64,000 nt of DNA from an uncultured Christensenella sp. Its GTDB lineage: Bacteria; Bacillota; Clostridia; Christensenellales; CAG-917. The stretch covers positions 58,363-122,362 of the forward strand of contig CAJTQT010000005.1 in assembly GCA_910578325.1 (NCBI GenBank), given 5' to 3'. The translations under genes were made by a program, and so were the position numbers. The notes under the pieces are model-generated. The model was not told the origin of the DNA, made no database searches, and saw only the letters and a list, made by a program, of their open reading frames with translations. Of this stretch, positions 8,301 to 16,933 are shown piece by piece; position 1 is the stretch's first letter; each line of letters begins with the position of its first letter.

Positions 8301-8726
8301 TTAAACGTAATCTTCCCATAGATGTTCATCCAAAGTTTCGATTGCAATATTCAATATTTTCAGACGGTCTTCTTGCGTAAGAAAGTTTGAGAACCCCATC
8401 ATGATCGTCTCGAACGTGTCGGGGGCTTGATAATCCAGATAACTGTCGACCAGTCTTTTGGCATTTTGCTCATTTCTTTCCAGCAGTTCTAAAACGCTAT
8501 GAAACACAACCCAGTCGTTATTTGATTCAAATTGAAATCCCATTGCCTGCATTTTGGATTCGAATTCATATCCCATAATAAACACGTCGTTGAGACACAG
8601 ATTATCATCAAGGATAATATCCAAAAGTTCCTCGGCAAACTTCACGATTTCGGGCTGAGGAATGTTCCCTTCGCAATAAACGTCGTTCAGCATTTTCGTC
8701 ACGTCGCGTAATGTTGTTGTTCCCAT
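8301..8726 (-). CDS. Small acidic island protein, paralogue B
   Basis: 141 residues, start supported by TAGGAGC. It is a paralogue of the 147-residue neighbour, sharing the IPQPEIVKFAEELLDIILD-type stretch near residues 20-40 and similar length and charge. It is transcribed alone from promoter module 5 and ends at a strong hairpin. The family is not recognised. Two divergent copies, each with its own promoter and terminator, suggest duplication within the regulon followed by specialisation. Confidence 0.75.
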   Translation of the reverse strand: MGTTTLRDVTKMLNDVYCEGNIPQPEIVKFAEELLDIILDDNLCLNDVFIMGYEFESKMQAMGFQFESNNDWVVFHSVLELLERNEQNAKRLVDSYLDYQAPDTFETIMMGFSNFLTQEDRLKILNIAIETLDEHLWEDYV

Positions 8727-8776
8727 AAATCTTGCTCCTAAGATGAGATTCGGCTATCTTTGCTAACCGTATCTGC

Positions 8777-8822
8777 ATCATATCACGCCTTTCCCTCAAT
8801 TAAGTTTTACGGTTCTTTTTTT
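8777..8822 (-). promoter_or_regulatory. Island promoter module, copy 5
   Basis: GAACCGTAA at 8807-8815 preceded by an A-tract, AGGGA box, -10 TATGAT at 8777-8782, spacing 24 bp. Leader of about 44 nt to the start at 8726. Confidence 0.7.
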
Positions 8823-8825
8823 AGA

Positions 8826-8856
8826 AAAGCAACCCGATGTACGAATCGGATTGCTT
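8826..8856 (-). terminator. Terminator of the NACHT-LRR operon
   Basis: Stem AAGCAACCCGAT / ATCGGATTGCTT with one mismatch, 25 bp after the stop codon of the NACHT-LRR gene; a T run follows on the minus strand. Confidence 0.65.
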
Positions 8857-8880
8857 AATTCTATGTGTTTTTATACTTTA

Positions 8881-11778
8881 TCAAATTTGTTCTCCGGCTT
8901 TTACAATTGCGTCGTATTCCTCCCTTGATACACCCCAATGCACTTTTGCATCGGGATGACACCAGTAATTCGCCCATTCTTCCGGCTTATGCGGGCTCTC
9001 ACAGTAAATGTCAACACTCCACGGAAATGCCCAGCCCCCCATATTTTCAATACTATCCGAAATATATACGAATTTTAAATTCACGCAACCATTGAACGCA
9101 AAATTGTCTATGCTGGATACACTGTCGGGTATAATAATATTTGATAATCCGTTGCATCCTTGAAACGCAGAATCGCCAATGCTTATCACACTGTCGGGTA
9201 TAATGATATTCGTTAATCCGTTGCATCTTTGAAACGCAGAATCGCCTATGCTGGACACGCTGTCGGGTATAGTTATACTAGTAAGACCACTGCACTCAGA
9301 AAACGCCCCCTTGCCTATGCTCGTCACGCTTCCATCAGTTGGAATAATACTTGTTTGACAACCCCTGATTAATGTTTTGGTAACTGTTTCAATCAAGCAA
9401 TTTCCGATACTGCAATATCTTTTGTTATTTGTATCTACGGTTAAATTCGTAAGACTACTGCAACCAGAAAATGCACGATTGCCTATGCTAATCACACTGG
9501 CAGGAATATTTATACTCTTAAGACTACTGCAACCCCAAAACGCCCAATCTCCAATGCTCATCACACTGTCGGGAATTATTATACTCTTAAGACTACTGCA
9601 ACCCCAAAATGCACCATTGTCTATGCTCGTCACGTTTCCATCAGTTGGAATAATACTTGTTTGACAACCCCTGATTAATGTTTTGGTATCGGTTTCAATC
9701 AAGCAATTTCCGATACTGCAATATCTTTTGTTATTTGTATCTACGGTTATACTCGTAAGACTACTGCAATTAGAAAATGCACGATTGCCTATGCTCATTA
9801 CACTGGCAGGAATGGTTATACGCTTAAGTCTGACGCAATCAGCAAACGCTCTATCTTGTATAAAATTAGTATCGCTGTTAATATTGTAAAAAGTTCTATT
9901 CCTATCTTTTGCTTTTATCAACACAACAAAAAGATTTATACTGTTACCAAGATAATATGCATTATCGAATTCATTATACTGCAAACTACTGCAACCATAG
10001 AACGCCGCAGGTCCTATGCACGTCACGCTGTCGGGTATAGTTATACTCGTAAGACCACTGCACTCATAAAACGCGCTATCGCCTATGCCCTTTGTGTCGT
10101 CTTTAATAATTATAGAAGTATTCTCGGGCATAGTACCTTTATAATTATAAGCAACTTTACCAGCGTATACAATACCATCAGGTTGACTATCATACCACGC
10201 TGTGCCCCCAAACGCCTCCAATCCAATGCCCGTCACACTGCTGGGAATGGTTATACTCTTAAGATTACTACAACCCCAAAACGCCCTCTCCCCTATGCGC
10301 GTCACACTGCTGGGTATTGTTATACTATTCAAAATTTTGCAATTGTTAAAAGTATATTCAGGAATCTCAACAATACATTCTGGCAACGTATTATATAACA
10401 ACGCCATAATAACAATAAAACATTTTGTAAGCACGTCAAACAACTCAGAATTTAAGCACTTATTATATATACGATCTAAATCAGCCTTACTAAGATTGCC
10501 TATCTCTCCGACGTATTGCATTACGTTATAAAAGTGTTTACTCTTTCGTATTATCATACAACATTTAAAAAAATCCAACTCATATGCTTTAATTACTTCA
10601 TCAGATAGAGAGTCTTTCGACATTCTGTCTATGCATAGACAAATACGTTTCGCTTCAAAGAATTCCTGATAGATTTCATTAGCCCATATATATGTATCAT
10701 CTGAATTTTTTATCAGTATGGATAAATGGTCCAATGACAAAAGCATTATTCCGATATTTGCTAAATCGGTTTCTTTAAACGATGATTCAAATGCGTGTTC
10801 GACTAAATAATTATAAACTGCATTGTATTTTTTTATTTGTTCTGCTATATCGTTATTTGTACTATCTTGAGAGATCTTATTTTTATCTATAAAGTTGTCT
10901 TGTATCCTCTTTATATCTGCCAGTAACTCCTCATAATTCTTATACTTTTTAAGATTGAGAGTGTCTTTGATAAACTTCGCTTTAAAGCAGACGGTAAAAT
11001 AGCATTCGAGCAATTTCCCAGCCGTTAGTTTCTCGTTTTTCGCAAACTCGATGCCGAACGCTTTCATATCCGAATACATTGAAAACATCATATTGTTTTT
11101 AAGCAGAGACAGCAATGCAGGATTATTTGTCGTCTCTGAGAATTTCTCTTCGATAAACGCATCGGTCAGCCATTGCAAGTCGCAATATTGAATTTCATCA
11201 TCTTTAAAATCAGGTTCTTCCGAATACCGATTTTCTTTGGATTGATCGTATATATTCGTTGATATTTTCTTTGAACGGCTGCTGATAACCACCCTAAAAG
11301 ATTTCATCAACTCTTTGCATTCCCGAACCAAAAAACACTGGCTGTCCTTATTTGGTTTTCCCCGTAACAATTCAGGCGCTTCATTTGCTCCGTCCAGAAG
11401 AAGAATGGGGTTATCTTTCAAACCGCTCGTGAACGGATTCAACGAAATATGCAATTTTTCGTTTATGTAATTTCTGATTGCAATCACATTGCCGCTTGCT
11501 GCATCCTCGCACCCCCTTTCATCCAAAAGTTTTAAATCGACGTAGATACATTTCAGGTTGTTATTGCCGCACAAAGAATCCAGCCACAAACTTCGAAGCG
11601 TAGTGGATTTGCCTCTTCCGCCGTCCGCAATCAAAAAAATGCTTTTCTCGCCAACGTCAGCAAGAACTTGATAAAGCGGAGAACTTTTGCTTTTGTATTC
11701 AGCACACACTTCTTCATTCTCGTTTTTAAAGTAGTTTATTGCGGGTAATCTTTTCTTATCTATTTTTAGAATATCCAT
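8881..11778 (-). CDS. NACHT ATPase with C-terminal BspA-type leucine-rich repeats (NLR-like)
   Basis: 965 residues, start with AGGTG. A NACHT-type STAND NTPase occupies about residues 35-330: Walker A ADGGRGKST (51-59), Walker B ILLLDGANEAP (125-135) and the VVISSR sensor region (about 163). A helical region follows to about 465. From about 470 to 925 there are some 13 BspA-type (LRR_5) repeats of the form ITIPDSVTSIGDSAFxGCS; the C-terminus has the usual HPDAKVHWG-like end. STAND proteins with this layout act as receptors that oligomerise on sensing a ligand, and bacterial NACHT proteins are known antiphage factors. No obvious effector domain is fused. It is the last gene of an operon with a kinase-like protein and a coiled-coil protein, which may supply the effector. 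Confidence 0.85.
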   Translation of the reverse strand: MDILKIDKKRLPAINYFKNENEEVCAEYKSKSSPLYQVLADVGEKSIFLIADGGRGKSTTLRSLWLDSLCGNNNLKCIYVDLKLLDERGCEDAASGNVIAIRNYINEKLHISLNPFTSGLKDNPILLLDGANEAPELLRGKPNKDSQCFLVRECKELMKSFRVVISSRSKKISTNIYDQSKENRYSEEPDFKDDEIQYCDLQWLTDAFIEEKFSETTNNPALLSLLKNNMMFSMYSDMKAFGIEFAKNEKLTAGKLLECYFTVCFKAKFIKDTLNLKKYKNYEELLADIKRIQDNFIDKNKISQDSTNNDIAEQIKKYNAVYNYLVEHAFESSFKETDLANIGIMLLSLDHLSILIKNSDDTYIWANEIYQEFFEAKRICLCIDRMSKDSLSDEVIKAYELDFFKCCMIIRKSKHFYNVMQYVGEIGNLSKADLDRIYNKCLNSELFDVLTKCFIVIMALLYNTLPECIVEIPEYTFNNCKILNSITIPSSVTRIGERAFWGCSNLKSITIPSSVTGIGLEAFGGTAWYDSQPDGIVYAGKVAYNYKGTMPENTSIIIKDDTKGIGDSAFYECSGLTSITIPDSVTCIGPAAFYGCSSLQYNEFDNAYYLGNSINLFVVLIKAKDRNRTFYNINSDTNFIQDRAFADCVRLKRITIPASVMSIGNRAFSNCSSLTSITVDTNNKRYCSIGNCLIETDTKTLIRGCQTSIIPTDGNVTSIDNGAFWGCSSLKSIIIPDSVMSIGDWAFWGCSSLKSINIPASVISIGNRAFSGCSSLTNLTVDTNNKRYCSIGNCLIETVTKTLIRGCQTSIIPTDGSVTSIGKGAFSECSGLTSITIPDSVSSIGDSAFQRCNGLTNIIIPDSVISIGDSAFQGCNGLSNIIIPDSVSSIDNFAFNGCVNLKFVYISDSIENMGGWAFPWSVDIYCESPHKPEEWANYWCHPDAKVHWGVSREEYDAIVKAGEQI
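9311..9813. repeat. Recent 306-bp duplication inside the leucine-rich repeats
   Basis: Copy 1 (about 9311-9507) and copy 2 (about 9617-9813) are nearly identical over about 197 bp, offset by 306 bp (102 codons, so the frame is kept). They encode two islands with TDTKTLIRGCQTSIIPTDG-like sequence between ordinary repeats. Confidence 0.8.
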
Positions 11779-11828
11779 ACAGCACCTGAATTTTTTCCTT
11801 GCTTTTCGTCGCGGCAGAAACTATAAGA

Positions 11829-13316
11829 CTAATTTCCATAGACCAGTTTATTGATTATTTGTTTGACATCCGTATCATCGACTTTAATTTTGTCGTTTTC
11901 GTTGTGAGATCCAATAATTTTATTCAACTGGTTACCAAACGTTTTATCCAACTGATGCAGATTTGCAAACCACAGGATTTTTGCAGATAACTTCTTATAC
12001 TGATTCAATAAATTCTTATCCTGCTTTTTCAAATAATTCTTAAAGATATCTTCTTGCACCACCGCGACGCCTTTGTCACAGCACTTTAGCATTGCAAGAA
12101 TGATTTCAAGTTGCTCTAAGAACTGCTCGATATTATAACGGTCTTGATTAGTTGCGCATAGAGTCATTTTTAAAAGCGTAGATATCTCATTGTAGATAGC
12201 CCGTCTAACTAAAGAATTTTGACAACCGAGCAGTTCATACAGTTTTGTCGAAACGCATTCACCACCATCTTTGCTCTTAAATCCGCTGTTATACCAAGTT
12301 ATTCTTCCATTTAAACTTTCAAGCAACTTTTTTCTACGCGTCTCACTCAGCAAAATATAAATGAGTATATTTGATATAGCCGCGACGTCGAATTTAAGCA
12401 GATATTTTTTCGCCTGCTCTATGCCTTCGCAATCTTTTAGATTTTGCATACCTGTTACACAATAAAACGCGCGGGTTGTTCGAATATTGTCAAATACCTG
12501 TTTATCGTTATTGCCTATATCGTTCAATTTTACGCAGGTATCATAGTCAATATTTACAACGGCAATCGGCTCTGATTTATTCGCTATCTGATACAGGTTG
12601 TCGGGTTTCAAATCTCCGTTGAAGCAGTTGGCGTCGTAGTATGCTTCGACCAACTTCGCTATTTGTTTCACAACTTCTAATCGCGCTATAATGTCATCGA
12701 AATCTTGCGGAAATTCTTCGAAACTTGTTTCAATAGTCTCCGTCAACGTACTCCCGCAAAATGCAGTATCAAGATATGCAAGTCCCAGCGAAGTAAGATA
12801 GAGTTTCGGCGCAGAAAAGGAGTTGATACCAATCTTATATAATGCGCTTATTATCCTGCCGATTTCGTCGTTCTGTTTCAGAAACCTTAAAAAGTCCTCC
12901 ACTATCCTTTTAGCAGATGCATTTTGAAAAGACACGTTATGCAATAGAGAAAATCTTGATTTGCCGTACAAAGGTCGAAACTCTTTTAATAATATATAAG
13001 ATTTCCGCGTTGTGTTGTTATCGTCAATTTTATGTCGATAACAACACACCGTTCCGCCGCTTGCTATATTAACGTAACATCCGCTATACTCCGAATCTTG
13101 AACATTCTGAACCCTCGTTTGCAAAATCATAGCGTCAATTTTACTTTTTATTTCGTTCAACAACTTAACATAGCCATCTGACTGTTGCGACGAATCACTC
13201 GAATTCAGTTTATTAAATTCCGCTTCCCAACTTTTGACTAATCGATCATCGGCATTGTTGCTGAACGGCCGGAAAACTGTTATTTCGATTTCGTTACAAT
13301 TGCATTGTCTGCCCAA
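11829..13316 (-). CDS. Serine/threonine protein kinase-like protein
   Basis: 495 residues starting at a TTG (13316) that overlaps the end of the upstream gene by 23 bp; GAGAGGG lies upstream. The kinase core spans about residues 80-400. Visible are a glycine-containing loop (IASGGTV), the ATP lysine in LLKEFRP (K111), the catalytic loop NGDLKPDN (233-240) and DYD (257-259) in place of DFG. The usual HRD is NGD, but the catalytic Asp, Lys and Asn remain, so activity is plausible. The last 100 residues are a helical extension. No membrane segment is seen, so it is cytosolic. Its place between a coiled-coil protein and a NACHT-LRR receptor suggests signalling within a defence-like operon; that is inference. 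Confidence 0.75.
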   Translation of the reverse strand: MGRQCNCNEIEITVFRPFSNNADDRLVKSWEAEFNKLNSSDSSQQSDGYVKLLNEIKSKIDAMILQTRVQNVQDSEYSGCYVNIASGGTVCCYRHKIDDNNTTRKSYILLKEFRPLYGKSRFSLLHNVSFQNASAKRIVEDFLRFLKQNDEIGRIISALYKIGINSFSAPKLYLTSLGLAYLDTAFCGSTLTETIETSFEEFPQDFDDIIARLEVVKQIAKLVEAYYDANCFNGDLKPDNLYQIANKSEPIAVVNIDYDTCVKLNDIGNNDKQVFDNIRTTRAFYCVTGMQNLKDCEGIEQAKKYLLKFDVAAISNILIYILLSETRRKKLLESLNGRITWYNSGFKSKDGGECVSTKLYELLGCQNSLVRRAIYNEISTLLKMTLCATNQDRYNIEQFLEQLEIILAMLKCCDKGVAVVQEDIFKNYLKKQDKNLLNQYKKLSAKILWFANLHQLDKTFGNQLNKIIGSHNENDKIKVDDTDVKQIINKLVYGN

Positions 13317-15609
13317 CTTCTAATTCCCTCTCACCGCTCAAATATTTCATAAATATTGTTAACCCGTTAGTAGTGCCCTGCATTTCCCCGGTATCTTGTA
13401 GCGTTTCTTCATAATTCACGCATTTGATTACAAACCAGTCGAATACATCGTTTTGATCCAACTCGCGCAAACAGCACTCATTTAAAAAAGCATTGATTGA
13501 CTCTATCGCGACACCCGCATTTTTATTATCTTCATCCACATCCAACATCGCCGCGATGACTCCAATATATCTGATTGAGCGGTTTAGAATCGGACGCAGA
13601 GTCTCTAATTCATCTCCTGTAAAATCATCTATCAGACAGCCATTTAAATATTCATCTAATTCATTCCTATTACTGATATATCCTTTGTCATAGCCGTTTG
13701 AATTTATAAATTTTTCAATTTTACAACTGATATTACTAAATTTTTTCTTTTCTTCCTCAATTTTTTCTTTTAGTTTAGTGCTATTTTTACTGCATACATT
13801 AAGGCTTTCTTCCAGATTTTTAATTTTCTCATTTATCTCTTTCTCTTTGAGACGATATATTTTCAATTTTGAATCTTGATCGGTAAGAGCCGCCTCTTTT
13901 TGTGCTATTCGAACTGCATTTGCATACGACCTAACGAAGGTTCCGTCCGAATCGCGTTCAATGAACTTATTAAAATACGGCAAAATTTTATTCATTATTA
14001 CAATTCTTAGATCGTCTTTATCTTTGCGATCGTCTTTATCTTTGTCTTTGCATTTATTTATGATATTAACAATTTTAAAGTTGTTAACCAAATATTCGTA
14101 AACATTTTCTATACGACTATATCTTTTATCGCTCAAATCTTCGTTATCGCTCAAATCTTCGTCATCGCTCAAATCTTCGTCATCATAATCACTCTTCTTG
14201 TCAATATAACCAAAAACAGAACGTATATTATCAAGCGCGGTTATATGTAAAGAGTTTGCTTTTTTATCTAAAAAAATCCACCAATAATTTTCCACAGATT
14301 TTAAAAACTCATTTTCACTTGTAAAATCCAATTCGGTTTCCATTTCACTTGTAAAAGCGATGGTAAGAGCATCCTTCTGAGCATCCTCCTGAGCCTTCTT
14401 TGTGTCAGCAACAATCTTTTTTGCTTTTCCATAAATATAATCCCTATAATTAAACTCTTTTACTTGTCCTTCAATTATCTGTCTTTGAATTATCTGTCCT
14501 TGAATTATCGTAAAATATGTGCACGCGTCATGTAGGTTTCGCAAATATAAAAAATTATCTCTATCTTCCGCATGACAGCAATGAACGCAAAAATGATTTA
14601 TTTTAGCCAAACTGTTAAACAACTCATATTTTTTATTGAACGCGGCACAGAAATTGACCCATATTTGTGTATATATCTCTTTTTTATTCTTATTTATATG
14701 TTCCCTACTAGACTCATTCATAGAGAATATTTTTTTCTCTTGAACAGCATCATTAATAGAATCAGAGTACGCGAGCGCGGTAAACTTATACGGTTTATTC
14801 TCCTCTTTTTCCAAGTCTCCTATTTTGAACTTTTTTATTTCGCCATCGACTTCTACCACACACGCGGTGTCATTGTCCGGCATTAGTTGCTCTAGTATTA
14901 CCATTTTTATAAAAGCCGTCTTATAATCTTTCTTTCTGCCTTTTTGTTTCTTATTTCCGTCTGTGTTCTCTTTATTTGCGTTGTCAATCTCTTCTTTAAA
15001 TTTTTTGAAATCGTCATTAAGCGTACTACATTCTTTGCAAAGTTCATCAAAATAATTTTTGATGACATTGTCATCTTCGATGATAATGCCACGGTCATGC
15101 GCCAGTCTAAGCACAATGGTTTCTTTATATTTTCTTATCTTGTCTTTTTTATCCTTTTCTATTTTATTTTGCTTCTTTTTTAATTCATTTTCATCTGTTA
15201 TATTTGAGAGTTCTTTCATTTTTTTTGCCGCCAGAGCATTTACTTTCTCAATATAATTATTAAAATCCTTTTTCTCATCCTCGTCGCAAAGTTCATCAAA
15301 ATAATCATTGATGACAATGTCATGCGTCAGTCTACGCACAACACTTTTTTTATGATTTCTTATCTTGTCTTTTTTGCCATTTTCTATATTACGTTTCTTC
15401 TCTTTTAATTTATTTTCATCTGTTATATTTGAGAGTTCTTCCATTTTTTTTGCCGCCAGAGCATTTACTTTCTCAACATAATTATCAAAATCCTTTTTCT
15501 CATCCTCATACTGTTTGCAAAATTTAGCAAATCTAACCTCGTAGTTCGAATGTTTTAATTCATATTCTTCCTCAGTATTTTTTATAAACTTTTTAAATTC
15601 ATCTGACAT
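13294..15609 (-). CDS. Large coiled-coil protein with internal duplication
   Basis: 771 residues from the ATG at 15609 (AAGGGAG upstream; an outer ATG at 15681 lies in the -35 box). The N-terminal part has two tandem copies of about 75 residues (36-108 and 111-191), each with KVNALAAKKM, ELSNITDEN and NYFDEL. An acidic tract of three DDEDLS-type units lies near residue 480. A second coiled coil lies at about 600-660. A CVHCCHAEDRD stretch has clustered Cys and His that might bind metal. The family is not recognised. It is the first gene of the operon with the kinase-like and NACHT-LRR genes and is very AT-rich, as expected for acquired DNA. Confidence 0.75.
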   Translation of the reverse strand: MSDEFKKFIKNTEEEYELKHSNYEVRFAKFCKQYEDEKKDFDNYVEKVNALAAKKMEELSNITDENKLKEKKRNIENGKKDKIRNHKKSVVRRLTHDIVINDYFDELCDEDEKKDFNNYIEKVNALAAKKMKELSNITDENELKKKQNKIEKDKKDKIRKYKETIVLRLAHDRGIIIEDDNVIKNYFDELCKECSTLNDDFKKFKEEIDNANKENTDGNKKQKGRKKDYKTAFIKMVILEQLMPDNDTACVVEVDGEIKKFKIGDLEKEENKPYKFTALAYSDSINDAVQEKKIFSMNESSREHINKNKKEIYTQIWVNFCAAFNKKYELFNSLAKINHFCVHCCHAEDRDNFLYLRNLHDACTYFTIIQGQIIQRQIIEGQVKEFNYRDYIYGKAKKIVADTKKAQEDAQKDALTIAFTSEMETELDFTSENEFLKSVENYWWIFLDKKANSLHITALDNIRSVFGYIDKKSDYDDEDLSDDEDLSDNEDLSDKRYSRIENVYEYLVNNFKIVNIINKCKDKDKDDRKDKDDLRIVIMNKILPYFNKFIERDSDGTFVRSYANAVRIAQKEAALTDQDSKLKIYRLKEKEINEKIKNLEESLNVCSKNSTKLKEKIEEEKKKFSNISCKIEKFINSNGYDKGYISNRNELDEYLNGCLIDDFTGDELETLRPILNRSIRYIGVIAAMLDVDEDNKNAGVAIESINAFLNECCLRELDQNDVFDWFVIKCVNYEETLQDTGEMQGTTNGLTIFMKYLSGERELEVGQTMQL
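14128..14181. repeat. 18-bp tandem repeat, three units, coding
   Basis: Three in-phase copies of an 18-bp unit (TCGCTCAAATCTTCG core) encode the acidic DEDLSD repeats of the coiled-coil protein. Confidence 0.85.
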
Positions 15610-15652
15610 AAAACTACTCCCTTGCGTAATCGCGCGCATATTTATTTTTACT

Positions 15653-15681
15653 ATTATAACAATAATAGGCATTACAATCAA
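15653..15681 (-). promoter_or_regulatory. Sigma-A-type promoter of the coiled-coil/kinase/NACHT operon
   Basis: TTGATT at 15676-15681, 17 bp, TATAAT at 15653-15658 on the minus strand. Unlike the other island promoters it has a -35 box and lacks GAACCGTAA. Confidence 0.7.
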
Positions 15682-15830
15682 TAACCATTTGCCAAATTAT
15701 GTCATAATCGGATAATTTTCTTTATTTGTCTTAATAAGCACATTAACAAAATAATCGCTTAACGCATCGAACGTATATATCACTTAAAAATTGCTAAAAA
15801 TTTATTCAAATAAAATATCGGAGAACAACT

Positions 15831-16532
15831 ATGCTTTTCGGAATCAAACCTATTTTCTGGGTGCTGATAAACGCCGTCGTATCTTTCGTGTACCTGTTTA
15901 TCATATCCAAAATTCTCGGCAAAAAACAAATAGCGCAACTCGAATTTATCGATTATGCCGTAGGCATTTCTTTAGGTTCTATCGCCGCGGAAATGGCAAC
16001 GGATACGGAAAACCCGTTCTATTATTATCTCATCGCGATGACGATTTTCCTCGTACTCGCGCTTGTGGTTTCCGTATTCGGTAGGAAAAATTCCTTCCTA
16101 AAACGATTGCTTAAAGGCAAACCCGCGACGCTCATTTACGAGGGCAAAATCGACTATGACCAACTCAGACGGTCGAACATCGACGTAAACGACCTTCTGT
16201 CAATGTTGCGAGAGAAAAACTATTTCGATATAAACGACGTAGCCTACGCAATTTTCGAACCCAGCGGCGAACTCTCCGTGCTTCCAAAAGGCAACCAAAA
16301 GCCCGTGGTTCTGCAAGACGTGAACCGAGAGGCAATCGAGCAGTCCTCTCTGACCAACGTAATCATAGTTGACGGCGAAATTTCCAAATCGGGACTGACC
16401 GAGGCAAATCAAACCGAACAGTGGCTTTTCGACCGTTTGAGTATAGGCGATAAAAAAGATTTGCAAAACATCATTCTCGCCACTTACGACGATAACACCG
16501 ACACTTTCAACGTGCATCTGAAAAATCAATAA
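15831..16532 (+). CDS. DUF421 membrane protein, YetF family
   Basis: 233 residues, start preceded by CGGAG. Three membrane helices lie at about 8-28, 38-58 and 64-84; the remainder is a cytosolic DUF421 domain with the typical LLKGKPATLIYEGKI-like strand followed by LRRSNIDVNDLLSMLREK and SGELSVLPK. YetF/YcaP-type proteins are inner-membrane proteins of uncertain function, some linked to spore or stress physiology. It is a single-gene unit, divergent from the island operon, ended by a hairpin at 16560. Confidence 0.85.
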   Translation: MLFGIKPIFWVLINAVVSFVYLFIISKILGKKQIAQLEFIDYAVGISLGSIAAEMATDTENPFYYYLIAMTIFLVLALVVSVFGRKNSFLKRLLKGKPATLIYEGKIDYDQLRRSNIDVNDLLSMLREKNYFDINDVAYAIFEPSGELSVLPKGNQKPVVLQDVNREAIEQSSLTNVIIVDGEISKSGLTEANQTEQWLFDRLSIGDKKDLQNIILATYDDNTDTFNVHLKNQ

Positions 16533-16559
16533 TGCATAAAAATGGTGTTTACAGATATA

Positions 16560-16590
16560 AAAACCGCATTTAAAATGCGGTTTTTGCAAT
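16560..16590 (+). terminator. Terminator of the DUF421 gene
   Basis: Perfect stem AAACCGCATT / AATGCGGTTT followed by TTT. From here to 16825 I see only non-coding sequence with an imperfect hairpin (CGCATGT / ACATGCG, about 16707-16733). Confidence 0.85.
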
Positions 16591-16825
16591 ATAATCTATT
16601 TTTAGAATATAATTAGATTTATACCATTGCCCATCACTCTTGCGCACGCGTTTACAAAAAAACTTACGGCATTCAGAAAGAGCGGCAAGTGTAGCGGCTT
16701 CGTCCTGACGGAGATGCGCATGTCAGCGTTTGCGTACATGCGAAACTAAATATCTTGCCCGTAAATCATTATCGCCACGGTTAAAGTATATTTGTTTCAG
16801 TCTGAAAAAACTAATTTAAAATCCG

Positions 16826-16854
16826 TTGACAAAATACCCATAGGGGGTATATTA
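16826..16854 (+). promoter_or_regulatory. csoR-copA promoter with embedded CsoR operator
   Basis: TTGACA at 16826-16831 and TATATT or TATTAT at about 16848-16854 form a sigma-A promoter. The spacer holds ATACCCATAGGGGGTAT (16834-16850), a G-tract pseudopalindrome typical of CsoR sites. Copper binding to CsoR should release it. Confidence 0.8.
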
Positions 16855-16933
16855 TGCGTATGATAAGACATTAATCCGCCACAATAAAAAATTGCAATAA
16901 AAACTATCAAAAGGCAATAATCAAGAGGTAAAT

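Noticed and set aside
9311..9813. Regularly spaced repeats that might be a CRISPR array
   Set aside because: They are in-frame leucine-rich repeat codons with 306-bp offset, no constant short repeat with unique spacers and no cas genes.
1..15681. Prophage
   Set aside because: No capsid, portal, terminase, tail, lysis or integrase genes are readable on either strand.
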